From Gryganskiella cystojenkinii (lineage: Eukaryota; Mortierellomycota; Mortierellomycetes; Mortierellales; Mortierellaceae), in the NCBI GenBank assembly GCA_015852425.1, contig JAAAIG010000365.1, forward strand, positions 1 to 35,693: a DNA stretch of 35,693 bases, read 5' to 3'. The notes below the pieces were generated by a model. It was given only the letters and a program-made list of their open reading frames with translations, made no database searches and was not told the DNA's origin. Below, piece after piece: positions 15,279 to 25,400 of this stretch; position 1 is the stretch's first letter, and every line of letters starts with the position of its first letter. Both the position numbers and the translations under genes were made by a program.

Positions 15279-15401
15279 GATTGAAGCGTTGTCGATAAAA
15301 TCAGAAAAAGTATTTTTGGTAAAAAAGGGTATCTTCCACGGTCTCAAGTCAGAAGCAGAACTGAAATATGTGTGTCATCACTTAAGGACAACGCTTCAAT
15401 C
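15279..15401 (-). ncRNA. Box C/D snoRNA A, double 25S contact (intron 3)
   Basis: The terminal stem is a perfect 15-bp inverted repeat (15279-15293 with 15387-15401). Inside it are box C GTGATGA at 15381-15375, box D' CTGA at 15352-15349 and box D CTGA at 15304-15301. The D' guide is antisense to AAGCAGAACTG of 25S rRNA (plus copy 15353-15363). A second element is antisense to ATTTTTGGTAA (15312-15322), which in 25S lies immediately upstream, sharing two A. The D' rule points to the A of GCA in GGTAAGCAG, which I believe is the yeast Am876 (snR72) area. The 80-nt core is repeated in the next intron. Confidence 0.88.
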
Positions 15402-15592
15402 CAAATGCACGGGATGTATTTCGAGCAGAGGCAACAACTTACAGCAGTGATGGATAGGATAACGCGCACTCGTAATGGGAGCATATGGGAGCCAGACAAA
15501 GAAAAGGAAACCTAAAGAAAAACAGAGACAACAAGCGTTAAAATGTTGTTCCTTGCACGCTTTTTGCTTTATATCCACCACACAATGATGAG

Positions 15593-15684
15593 ATGTATCG
15601 ATGAATCGTCAGATGGTAGTGCATGTTTCTTTTGCTCAGGTGCTCGCTGGAAACGGTTATGAAGGTATCCTCATTCGAATCGCC
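15593..15684 (-). ncRNA. Box C/D snoRNA candidate 2, 18S guide similar to snR55/U33 (intron 2)
   Basis: A box C variant, ATGAGGA, is at 15674-15668; box D CTGA is at 15612-15609; a D' CTGA is at 15639-15636. The guide before box D (plus-strand copy at 15613-15625, ATGGTAGTGCATG) pairs with the 18S segment TGGTGGTGCATG with one G-U pair. By the fifth-nucleotide rule it would point at a U in GGU, the region methylated by snR55 (yeast) and U33 (human). Box C departs from consensus at one base and the terminal stem is only about 4 bp, so the boundaries are soft. Position within its intron fits the others. Confidence 0.5.
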
Positions 15685-15902
15685 TCTCTAGACATTGGTG
15701 GTGTTGCTCCTTGCTCATATCCCAGTTACATACCTCGTAAAAAAATCTGCCTCAAGGATCTGAATTCGACATTTGGAATGTTGGAATGAGGTCGATCTCG
15801 ACGAATCTACACGTGACGAAAAACGAGACAATTGATATTAGCTTCTTTCCCTTTGAAAGTCTTTCTTCGAAAAACAAAAGGAGCAGCGTCACACTGTCTG
15901 GC

Positions 15903-16011
15903 TTGATGAAGAGAGTTCAGAAACGAGGAATTCCATTGGTTTACGAAAGATCCACATCGTATATTCGGGGTATCATTTTACGTACAACTTTTCATCAGAA
16001 GAGGATATCAA
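15903..16011 (-). ncRNA. Box C/D snoRNA candidate 1, 18S 3'-region guide (intron 1)
   Basis: Box C TGATGA is at 15997-15992 and box D CTGA at 15920-15917, 81 nt apart. The element before box D is antisense to 18S rRNA AACGAGGAATTCC (plus-strand copy at 15922-15934), 13 consecutive bases of a segment conserved near the 3' end of fungal 18S. The terminal stem is weak (TTGAT at 16011-16007 with ATCAA at 15907-15903, plus opposed pyrimidines). The target region is near the yeast snR70 site as I recall it; identity is not certain. Confidence 0.65.
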
Positions 16012-16230
16012 AGTCAAAGCAGGTGGCATGACAAAACGAAGAAGAAAAAAGAAGAGAAAAGAAAAGGAGACTTACCAACGAGACAGACAAACAAGAAACA
16101 GGAAGGAGTGAGATGGTGAAGATAGTGGTAAAGAAAGAAAGAAGAAGAAGAAGTTGAAAAAGAAGAAGCAAAAATTTTTCTCCTTTGATCCATTTCCAAA
16201 CAAAAGAATTGCAGTGGATTAGTCACGTGG

Positions 16231-17383
16231 ATCTGCTATCATCACGGTATTTTTCTTGCTCGCACAAATACGCGATCCACCTCTCATTTTTACCTCACGT
16301 CTTTCGCAGAATGAAGAGAAGGCTTCTTTTTTCCACCCTTTGGACACCTTGGTCATAATCGAAGAGTATTCATCTTCGGGGCAAAAACTTTATTACCCCT
16401 GGATGGATATTACGACCATCAACAAAGAACACAGACTGATGGCCCAACCTTGTGACAATAAAAAAGGGGTCAAGATTCAAGCCTTCAGGAAGAAAAAGAC
16501 ACAGACAAGCCAACAAAAAACAAATTCGTCTACATTTGCAGTGCGTGGTTTGCCTTGCCCTGAGTTTTTGCTGAGGTGAACATGCCACCTCTTTTTTTTA
16601 AAAAAAAGGGGGGGTAGAGGTCACCGGCCATCAAACCGCCTTCTTGCAGGTTCATTCTTGTTCTTCTACTGCTTTCGCTAGAGAGAAAATAAAAATAAAA
16701 AAAATAAGATTGATGACTGGGGATGCCAGTGACAGTGTGAGTGTTGTGATGCGATAGGTTCAAAGGAGGTCAGGAAAGATTGACAGAGTGATGCACACAT
16801 GGGTGACATGGCAACCTCAACATCCTTGTTGGTGGGTCTTTCGTTAGACTTTTTACTTAACCACCCCCCCCCCCCCCCCCCGACGTTCTCCTGCTCCGTC
16901 ACTCTCCTTTATGTTGGATGACCTACATATGCATACTCTGAAGAGACGTGAAGACTGTGTGCTTTTTGTTGATGAGCAATTGGCCATCTCAATAGGCGCA
17001 AGGTCAGCAGAAACAAAGTCCGACTGGTCACTCGTCCACAAAAGTACCCCTTTTCCTGCGTTGGTTAGCAGACCATGCCCTGCTTACGCCTCCCAGATAT
17101 AAGGGGATGGTGTATACTTTGCAAGAGCGTGTTTCTCTCCCTCTCTTTTTTTTTTCTTTTTTGTTTTCGCTGCTCCCTTCACCTCTCCACTCCAGTCGAT
17201 ATTCTTTCTTACAACACTGTCCATTCACCCGTCCTAGTTTCCCGCGCAAAATTTACTCTCTTCCATCTGCAACTTCAGCCTTACAAAAACAAGAACTTTG
17301 GCTCCTTCTCTCGCACGAACCCTCGTCTCTCTCTCTTTCTTCCTCTCTTTCTCTCTCTCCTCAATTCTTTCAATCACTAAACA
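16231..17383. other. Intergenic, promoter and leader of the PH-domain gene
   Basis: No convincing gene. A 107-codon plus-strand frame at 16256-16579 starts without an ATG and has no known domain. T/A homopolymers followed by a G run lie at 16590-16616. An uninterrupted run of 19 C lies at 16864-16882. From 17130 to 17383 the plus strand is an extended CT-rich leader that ends in CAATG at the start codon. Confidence 0.5.
16864..16882. repeat. Poly-C homopolymer, 19 bases
   Basis: Nineteen consecutive C on the plus strand, about 500 bp upstream of the PH-domain gene. Length is likely variable between isolates and prone to assembly error. Confidence 0.9.
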
Positions 17384-19465
17384 ATGACCAAGAAGGACGA
17401 AGTCGTCGCCGCCGAGGCTGTAGATGCTGCCCCAGAGACACCTGTTGCCGCATCCTCGACAGCTGAAGAGGAAGAGGAAGAGGATATTGATATTGAAGCT
17501 GGGTATCTCAACAAGAAAGGATCCAATCCGCTGAACCCCTGGAACAAGCGCTACTTTGCTTTCAGTACCGAGCCTGTCGCTCTTGCCAACTTACAGGGTC
17601 TCCATAAGCGTAATGAGCGCCGTGTCAAGGCTACACCTTCTCCCACACCTACCCCCAGCAAGGGTAAGGAACCTGCCAAAGATGCTCCCTCCAAAGAAGG
17701 TGAACCTGCCGCTGCTGCCGCCGCTGCTGCCCCTGCACCCACGGTGGCCGAAGTCTACGAGGAAGCTAACAAAGACTTGTTGGTCAACATTGCGCATGCA
17801 ACAACGAAGGGTGAAGGCTTGTTATTTTATCACAAGTCCGATGATGAGTTGCACCGCCAGAATCCATTGGGAATCATTAACCTTCGTGATGTGAACGCAG
17901 TATCGCGAGTCGAAAAGTCATCGAAGAACCGTTCTTTTGTCGTCAGCACCAAAAATCGCGACTATCACTTCTCGGCCGAGTCGCCTGGCAAGGCTAAGGG
18001 TTGGGTTAAGGCCATCCAGGAGAAGGCTGATGAGGCAAAGGCCTCTAAGGACCCCGCGGAGAGCCCGGAATTTCAAGAGGTGTACAAGAAACTAGGTAAG
18101 TTGTTGATTTTTCTTGACTCTGAAAGTTGTGAGGGGATTGGTCAGTTCGTCATTGACACTCTCGATCCCACTCCTCTCTTTGTATTTGTTCCCACCTCAT
18201 CTATCTCTCGCTTACGCAACTGCCTTTCTCCGTTAGTCGCCCGCGAGGCATTCGAGCACGCCAAGAGCTCAGCTGCTATTGTCTCTGACGCAGACATCAA
18301 TTCGGACGGTGAACCCGATGATATCGAAATCGAGGGTGGAAAACCTATCGTCAAGAAACGAAAATCCTTCTTTGCTTTCGGCGCCGTCGAGACCTCTCAT
18401 GTCAAGACCAAGGAGGGTGGCATTACCACCGAGGTCTCGACTGAGCAACATAAAGATCTTACCCATGTCCAAGAAGGTGATGTCGATGCCCTCAAGACTC
18501 ATGAGTCCTCTAATGCCGTTGCGCATACCACAGACGCTGTCGCCTCTCCTGCCGCACCCACTCCAGCACCAAAGGCCAAGAGCGGTGGATTCAAATTGTT
18601 TGGTAAAAAGTCGCCAAAGACCGAGGAACCGCCTGCACCGGCTCCGACCGAACATCCATTGACGGTCGATGAGGCTAAGGCCGAGGCTCTGAAGGCTGTG
18701 GACGACGCCGTTGATGACAGCAAAGCCAAGGCAGCTGCGGCGAAGGCCGACGCCGATCACCCCCCCGCACCCGCGGCTCCTGAGAAAAAGCCCGGCTTCC
18801 TTGCCAACCTCTTCAGTAAAAAGCCGGTAAGTTTGCCCATCTCATTTCTTTTCAACGATGGAATGGTCTTCAACAATGGAATGGTCAAGGCATTGTATTG
18901 ATGGTTGTTCATTTTTTTCTCTCTTTTTCTTTGGTAATGCGGATAGGTTGCACCTCCAGCTCCAGCGCCTGTCCATAACGAAGAGACGATCGTGGTCTCA
19001 TCCGAGAACAACCTATCCGATGTTGTGACTTCTGAAGGTGAGGCCACCTCTCAGTCGTCTGCAGGATTCTTCTCTCGCCTGTCCAAGGGCAAGGATAAGA
19101 ACGAGGTTGAAGTCAAGTCGTCTGAAGTTGCAACTGAGGATGTTGTCACTGCTGAGGGTTCGACTCATGTGGAGCATGTTGAGGGTACAGATGCCAATGT
19201 GATCAAGAGTGAAGGTGAGAACGTTGTGGACCTCTCCACCACGGACGAGACAATCGCGACTGCAGACAAGGTTGTCGAACGCAAGCCATCGCTGCTCAAA
19301 CGACTCGGAGATGCTGTCCGCCCATCCAAGGCCGCTGAAGATGCTGCTCCGGCTGCTGCTGCCGGAGCGACTGTTGCTGAGGAGCCTACGGCAGAGACTG
19401 AGGCTGCTGTTGAAGATACCAAGGTTGCCGATGTGCATGTTGAAATCGTTGTAGCCAATGCGTAG
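17384..19465 (+). CDS. PH-domain protein, Meu6-like (606 aa, three exons)
   Basis: Exons are 17384-18095, 18237-18826 and 18947-19465. Residues about 38-225 form a split PH domain: AGYLNKKGSNPLNPWNKRYFAF, a Pro and Ala-rich insertion, then EGLLFYHKSDDELHRQNPLGIINLRDV and SFVVSTKNRDYHFSAESPGKAKGWVKAI with the conserved Trp of the last helix. The rest is acidic and Ala-rich with repeated short basic-aromatic motifs (RKSFFAFG, GGFKLFGKKSPK, KKPGFLANLFSKKP, SAGFFSRLSKGK, RKPSLLKRLGDAV), the pattern I associate with fungal Meu6-type PH proteins. These motifs may bind membrane lipids or a partner. The function is poorly known. The first intron (141 bp) has no in-frame stop, so a retained form would add 47 residues after the PH domain. 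Confidence 0.85.
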
Positions 19466-19652
19466 ATCCATTAGTGAAAACTCTGGCTTGCTCTCTCCAC
19501 TTGTCTTTATCCCTTACCTCCCTTCCCTTTTTTCATATTTTCTTTTTCAGGGGTCCCAAACTAATAAAAATGACCATCAACACATCTGATGCTTCGCCCA
19601 TCCACAGACGCGAAAAAGAATAAAAAATGAACGAAACGCGCTTTTTAAAAGA

Positions 19653-19667
19653 TCACGTGGTTTTACG
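19653..19667 (+). promoter_or_regulatory. CACGTG-containing element upstream of Hsp78
   Basis: TCACGTGGTTTTACG lies about 160-175 bp before the Hsp78 start codon. It differs at one base from TCACGTGATTTTACG at 220-234. The extended match beyond the palindromic core suggests a real site. I did not find a clear heat-shock element in this short upstream region. Confidence 0.4.
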
Positions 19668-19827
19668 TAAAACTTTTTTTTCCAGTTCATTCGACTTCCT
19701 TCCTGCGACTCTCCACCATTGTTCCCTTTTCAACCGCTTTTTTGAATCAATTCCATCGACACATTCTTGCCTTCAACCAGCCCGAATTTAACCTCATTCT
19801 CGTTGTAACGAAAGGAGCATACACAAA

Positions 19828-22800
19828 ATGTTCAGTTTCGTCCATTCGACTCATTACCCGAAAGGTGTCACAACAAAAGTCCTGTTGTCCGCAACAACTT
19901 CTCGCGCGGTGGTTCGAGCCAACCGATCGACACCTGCTAGACTGTTGTCAACCACCTCTAAACAGAGTCCTGCAGTCTTTAGAAACCGCTTAACTACCGG
20001 TCTTTCTAAGGACTCTTCTCGAATTGGAATCATATCTACCACCGCTACCCTTTACAGCAAGCAGTCTCTGCTCGCACCTTGGGCCGTTGGATCTGTGAGA
20101 AACTACCAGAACGGTAAGACTTCATTTTTGCCTTTTTTGGAGAGTTTTTGTCGCTTCATCTCTTTGCAAAAAGTTGCTCTTCGACTTCGCAGGTTGCCAA
20201 TCAGATCCGTTACCCATGATGAGTTGAAAGTACTCTTCTTTATTTACTTACCGTTCATTATCGTTTCTCGAACTTTCCAGGTCGAGGTGGAGGAAACGGA
20301 CCCCAGGGATTCAGAATTCAGCCTACACCTGAGCAAGACCAGAAAGGAAAAGCATTGGAGTTATATGTGAGTTATCTATTCCCAGTAGTCAGACCTTTTT
20401 TCCTGATCGTTGCCGCATATTAATATAGTCGATCTGTTAATTAATGCACACTCGATCTCATTCTTTAGGGTACTGATCTGACTAAGAGAGCAAGTGAAGG
20501 AAAACTGGATCCTGTCATTGGACGCGAAGAAGAGATTCGAAGGACCATTCAAGGTAACTCCATTGATGCTGTTCGCATCATTTTTTTCGACTTGTTATTC
20601 TACTTCTCATTCCCATTCTGTACCTTCGATCGCTAACATTTTGATAACAGTATTGTCCCGTAGAACAAAGAACAACCCCGTTCTGATCGGAGAGGCAGGT
20701 GTGGGAAAGACCAGTATCGCGGAAGGATTGGCCCAGCGCATCGTCAACGGTGAAGTTCCCGAGTCAATCAAAGACAAACGTGTTATCTCCTTGGACTTAG
20801 GCGCTCTTGTTGCTGGAGCAAAATACAGGTGATTATAAAGATGCAGCATCTAACGGAGTATGTTGTTATCGTGGTGGGGACCTTAATTTTTTTTTTTTTT
20901 TCTGTATTCGCGCATAATAGGGGAGAGTTCGAGGAGCGCCTTAAGGCTGTTCTGTCAGACGTCACTGCCGAGGAGGGCAAGATCATTTTGTTTATTGATG
21001 AACTTCACACTCTTCTTGGACTGGGCAAGTCAGAAGGAGCTATGGATGCTGGAAATATGCTAAAGGTAAGGGAGTGAAGCTAGCAAAGGCTCGAGAGCAG
21101 ACGTGATTACCTGCATGTTTCTGATCTGCGACTCGCCTTCTTCACTATAGCCCGCTCTTGCCCGAGGATCTCTGCATTGCTGCGGTGCTACAACCATTGA
21201 CGAATACCGCAAGTATATCGAGAAGGATCCTGCTCTGGCTCGCCGTTTCCAATCAGTCATGGTCAACGAGCCCTCGGTTGAAGACACCATCTCAATTTTA
21301 CGCGGATTGAAGGAGCGTTACGAAGTACATCATGGAGTGCGGATCGCAGATTCGGCTCTTGTGGCGGCTGCAGTGCAGAGTCACCGCTACATCACGGATC
21401 GCTTCCTTCCCGATAAGGCTATTGACCTTGTGGACGAAGCCTGTTCCAAACTGAGACTGCAACAGGAGAGCAAGCCCGATGTGATCGAGAGCTTGGACCG
21501 AGGTATTGTCACTATGGAGATCGAGTTGGAGAGTTTGAAAAAGGAAACGGATCCACTCTCGGTTTCGAGACGCAACAAGTTAGAGGAAGATTTGGCCGCA
21601 AAGAAGCAGGAGTCTCGACGCCTGACTCAGATCTGGAAAGAGGAGAGGTAAGATCCCAAGCGGATGAAATTCTAAAGTCGTTTTTATCAAGAGTTGGATA
21701 GAGCGCTAAACATTATCTCCGTGACGATCGCGATATTAGAGAAAAGCTGGACAAGATCAAGGGCACAAAGCAAGAGCTGGAGCAAGCCCGCATTGACCTT
21801 GAGGCGGCTCAACGCAAAGGAGATTTCACCCGTGCTTCAGAGCTTCGTTATGGCGTCATCCCTGGATTAGAGGCCAAACTTCCCAAGGAAGAAACTGTCC
21901 CTACGGAAGCCATCGAAGGCGCCCTGAGAGGCACTGATTCCGTAGAAACTGACACTGAAGCACCCATGCGACCTCTTGGAACTCAGGAAGAGGTTGAGAG
22001 TTTGATCCATGAGCGTGTCACTGCGGATGATATCTCGAGAGTTGTCGCGCGCATGACAGGCATCCCTGTTCAGGTAAGCAACAACGTGAGGCTACTTTTG
22101 TAATCAAATGGGAACTGAATGTTAATACGCGGCCTATTTTTACTGTGCAAATATAGAACCTGCTCAAGGGGGAGAAAGAGCGTCTGCTCGGCATGGAAGC
22201 TGCATTGGCAGAGCGTGTTGTTGGCCAGGATGAGGCGATTGCCGCTGTCGCAGAAGCAGTACGTCTCAGCCGCGCTGGACTCTCAAGTCCCACTCGACCC
22301 ATTGCCTCTTTCCTTTTCCTTGGACCCACAGGCGTTGGAAAGGTAACGGACATGCCCAAGCTTGCTTTGTGTGTAGTTATCGACATGACCACAGTCTCTA
22401 CTGTGAAACTGAATAATATTCTCTTTGTCCGTAATGTTCCCACTAGACCGAGCTGTGCAAGGCCATCGCCAAGTTCTTATTCGATACTGAGAATGCGATC
22501 GTTCGCATTGACATGTCCGAGTATATGGAAAAGTTCTCGACTTCTCGTCTCATCGGCGCCCCTCCTGGCTACGTTGGACATGAGGAGGGTGGCGAGTTGA
22601 CTGAGGCTATTCGTCGCAAGCCTTATTCTGTGATCCTGTTTGATGAGATGGAGAAAGCCAACAAGGATGTCTTCAACCTGATGCTCCAGGTTCTAGATGA
22701 CGGTCGTTTGACGGATTCCCAGGGTCGAACCGTTGATTTCCGAAACACAATCATTATCATGACGTCCAACTTGGGAGCGGATATGCTGGCTCTTGCCGAG

Positions 22801-23271
22801 GATGATGCCTCGGCTAGAACACCCTCGATTGCCGGCAAATCATCTGCCATGAAGCATGGCGAGGAAGGAGACGAAGGAAAAGTGACAGAGCAAGAGAAGG
22901 AGGCCGTGATGCAGGTCGTTCGACACCACTTTGCGCCTGAGTTTGTGAACCGTATCGATGACATGGTGGTCTTCAACCGTCTCTCCCATCACGCAATCAG
23001 AGATATTGTCGATGTGCGTCTTAAAGAGGTCCAGGCTAGAGTCGAGGACCGTAGGATCACAATCGTGACGGACGCACAGGCCAAGGAGTGGCTCGCCAAT
23101 AGGGGTTACAGCTCGGCCTACGGTGCTCGACCTTTAAACCGTGTTATCCAGAAACAGTTGTTACAGCCATTGGCCAAGTTGATTATCGAGGGCAAGGTTA
23201 AGGTCGGAGAGCAGGTCAATGTCACGGTCGAGCATGACAACCTGAAGGTCAAGGCTGCTGGCGGGAAGTAA
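19828..23271 (+). CDS. HSP78: Mitochondrial ClpB-type disaggregase Hsp78 (873 aa, nine exons)
   Basis: Exons are 19828-20113, 20281-20366, 20469-20553, 20651-20828, 20921-21065, 21151-21647, 21740-22073, 22157-22342 and 22447-23271. A 90-residue Arg/Ser/Thr-rich N-terminus without acidic runs is a mitochondrial presequence. The Clp N-domain is absent, as in yeast Hsp78. NBD1 has Walker A GEAGVGKT near 166 and Walker B ILFIDE near 234-239. A coiled-coil middle domain spans about 360-470. NBD2 has GPTGVGKT near 593, pore loop GYVG near 640 and Walker B VILFDE near 661-666, plus TSNLGA. A charged insertion follows the NBD2 sensor region. The protein resolves aggregates in the matrix with mtHsp70. 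All exon joins fall in conserved sequence and hold frame. Confidence 0.97.
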
Positions 23272-23506
23272 TGACGCCAAACCCATCAGGAGACGAACAA
23301 CTTAATACGAAAACGAACTGGACAACCAATAAAAAACAATGCGTTCAGGATTGAAAAATAGAAAAAACTATTGCTTGTTGCCTCTTGTACTCAACAGCAG
23401 ATATTGCCGTCCGGCCGAGCCTAAAATTCAACTTCGAGTTTTTTTACAGCAACAGCTTTAATGTACGCTATTGGAGAACTCTGATAGGGGTCGATTCTGA
23501 AGGATT

Positions 23507-24581
23507 TTATTTTTTCTTCTTTAGTGTTTGATATTCTTTGTCGCGGCGCTCGTCCGTCCGCTGCAAGAAGGCGACCTTTTCCATGTATCCATCCTTGTTG
23601 TGATGCTTCAACTCGTCCTCTATACCCTCCTTGCCCACGAATGCGTTCCAGTCCAGCTTAGACTTCTCGAGCGTATTCATCTTGGGGGGTTTCTTGACAC
23701 CGTACGTAGCTGCCAGTTCATCCAGTGTGGATTTCCTTCGAATATAACGGATAGGGAGCTTTCTCGCCTCAGAGTCGGGTATTGAGGCGACTTTTGGTGT
23801 ATGTAATGAAGAGTTTGACGATGCTGTGGGGGTTGTGTCTTGTTGTGGATTTGAAGATGAGACTGATGATTGTTTGAGTTCGTCTTCAGTTGAAAATGTG
23901 GCTTTTGATGCTGATGCGAGTTGTGGATTCTTGTTTTGTTTGCGAAAGTGATCCTTTGCTTCTTTTGAGTTTTCGAAAACATCCTTCGTCACTGTGACGG
24001 TCTCGCCCGCAAAGTCATAAGATGTTGTGATAGTGATCATCTTGCCCGATCCTTCGTTTGACCCGCCACCGCTCATCGTCGAGACGCCCGCTGCGGACGA
24101 CGCAAAGAGGTCGGACCGTGATGTTCGCTTGGACGCAGGCGTGTTCATCTCGGCCCAGAGAGCATCCAGTTTGGTCTTCTTGCGCTGAGCCTCGGCTTCG
24201 TCGATTGCATCGTCGATCCTGTGTTTGTTTGAAAAGGAAGAGTCAACGTCTCCTCCTTTCCGCCGCTTTCCCGATCTAGTCGTTGAGTATTCTGATCCTG
24301 TTTCTCCAGGGTAGTTGCCTCTCTCGTTGTCGCTGCCGTCGCTTTCGTCCTCGCCGTCGCTTGGGATATCGTCTTTAGCTATATACGCACAGCATGAATA
24401 AAGATATTGGTCAGAATGAGGGGTCCTATAAGACAACAAACGACGCTCCTTTGCCACATTATCAATTCTGCTGATTATTTTTACCATCGGGCACGTAATC
24501 TTCGTCATCACTCTCATCCGAATCCGAGTCCCGGTCTTCTTCTACAGGATTGGGTGGTTTCTCTGTTGTTGGTCGAGTCAT
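23507..24581 (-). CDS. SWC5: SWR1-complex subunit Swc5 / CFDP1 (BCNT) family (322 aa, two exons)
   Basis: Exon 1 is 24581-24485 and exon 2 is 24378-23507. The start is the ATG giving MTRPTTEKPPNP, just ahead of the acidic DSDSDESDDEDYVPDG segment typical of the family; an upstream in-frame ATG region reads like leader sequence. The middle is low-complexity, and the C-terminal 75 residues match the BCNT-C domain (STLDELAATYGVKKPPKMNTLEKSKLDWNAFV, then a helix ending in KEYQTLKKKK; quoted in pieces). Swc5 helps SWR1 exchange H2A for H2A.Z in nucleosomes, with the acidic N-terminus contacting histones. The Lys-rich end may serve nuclear import. The gene is divergent from the LYR gene, with 218 bp between start codons, suggesting a shared promoter region. 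Confidence 0.9.
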
Positions 24582-24799
24582 ATGGAGAGAGGTAGTGTGT
24601 GTATGTGTGACTAGTTGCTGGTTGGTTTTGAATGAGGAATGCAATGTGAGAGTCTCTCCAAGGACTTTTTTTTTATATGTCCCAGCCATGTTCGTTAACA
24701 ATTTGCAGTCACAAATCCTCGTTCCTCACAAACAGATCGCACCTTTGCCCACCTCTCATTCCTTCCATCACTCACTCAATTGACACATTCCTATCTGCA

Positions 24800-25400
24800 A
24801 TGTCAACCATCCCAACGTTGCCCACGCAGCCAAAAGTCCTGCACCTGTACAGGAAACTCCTCAGGATTGGAAAAGCCATGCCAACAGAGACCCGATCCGC
24901 TCTTGTCCTCTCTCGTGTCAAGGGCGATTTTCGGGCCAACGCAAAGGAAATAGACCCTGAGGAGATCGAGAGCATGATCCAACTCGCAGAACTTCAAGTC
25001 GACAACATGGAGGTATCGTCTCTGCTTCTCGGATACTACGGTTTTTAATGCAATACCGTACCTGATAGTCAAGTAAACTGGCACGTAGAATTTCATCCGC
25101 CTCGATAGCATAATCGCTGACCAGTTCACTTTCCTTTTTGTTCTATAGATCCAAAGAGACCATCTCACGGAACTCGCCAAGAATCCTAATCTGATCATCC
25201 CCGTTGACATTCACAAGAACGCAGCGCTCAGAATCTCGAAATTCATGAGAGGTCCCCCTCTGAGTTGGGAACGAAAGGCAGCACAGGAAGCCAAGGACAA
25301 GGCTCGGTTACTAAAGGAACATGGAAAAGCTGAATCCGTACAAAAACCTCGTCATGGAGAGCCAGGACACGTTTGTAAGAATAAGGGTCACCAACACTGA
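24800..25400 (+). CDS. LYR-motif protein, probably mitochondrial (154 aa, two exons)
   Basis: Exon 1 is 24800-25012 and exon 2 is 25149-25400. The N-terminus has the LYR tripeptide in VLHLYRKLLRIGKAMP. Further on, DFRANAKEIDPEEIESMIQLAELQVDNMEIQRDHLTEL follows the complex1_LYR helix pattern (FREN...D...I); the quote spans the exon join. LYR proteins bind acyl carrier protein and help Fe-S delivery or respiratory-complex assembly in the matrix. I cannot assign it to a named member. The C-terminal extension after MRGPPLSW is basic and ends in a His-rich tail, longer than most small LYR proteins. Confidence 0.8.

Larger units (their letters stand above)
13840..16230 (-). ncRNA. Spliced snoRNA host gene with intronic box C/D snoRNAs
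   Basis: On the minus strand, donors and acceptors define short exons: exon 1 ending at 16076, then 15806-15734, 15511-15443, 15186-15118, 14895-14820, 14609-14554 and 14278-14237. Donors read GTAAGT, GTATGT, GTAAGT, GTAAGT, GTAGGT, GTATGG and GTGAGT. Each of the first six introns carries one box C/D snoRNA. Box C lies 51-78 nt after the donor and box D 91-117 nt before the acceptor. Such regular spacing is typical of intron-processed snoRNAs. The rest is less certain: a short intron 14236-14170, an exon from 14169, and a last acceptor near 13880 (TTTTTTTTATAG) followed by AATAAA at 13860-13855. Exon 1 is pyrimidine-rich. A frame from the ATG at 16193 runs through exons 2 and 3 and stops in exon 4, so the transcript looks non-coding and prone to decay. 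A CACGTG lies at 16224-16229. Confidence 0.75.

Noticed and set aside
15279..15401. A MITE-like element with 15-bp terminal inverted repeats
   Set aside because: No target-site duplication is seen, and box C and box D lie just inside the arms. A snoRNA terminal stem explains the inverted repeat.
15601..16031. Plus-strand frames at 15601-15789 and 15786-16031
   Set aside because: They run antisense to two snoRNA candidates and a host exon, with no recognisable domain or splice partners.
16256..16579. 107-codon plus-strand frame
   Set aside because: It starts without an ATG, contains Lys/Gln-rich low-complexity sequence, and has no known relative.
20200..20280. Possible box C (ATGATGA) in the first Hsp78 intron as another snoRNA
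   Set aside because: No box D or terminal stem follows before the acceptor.
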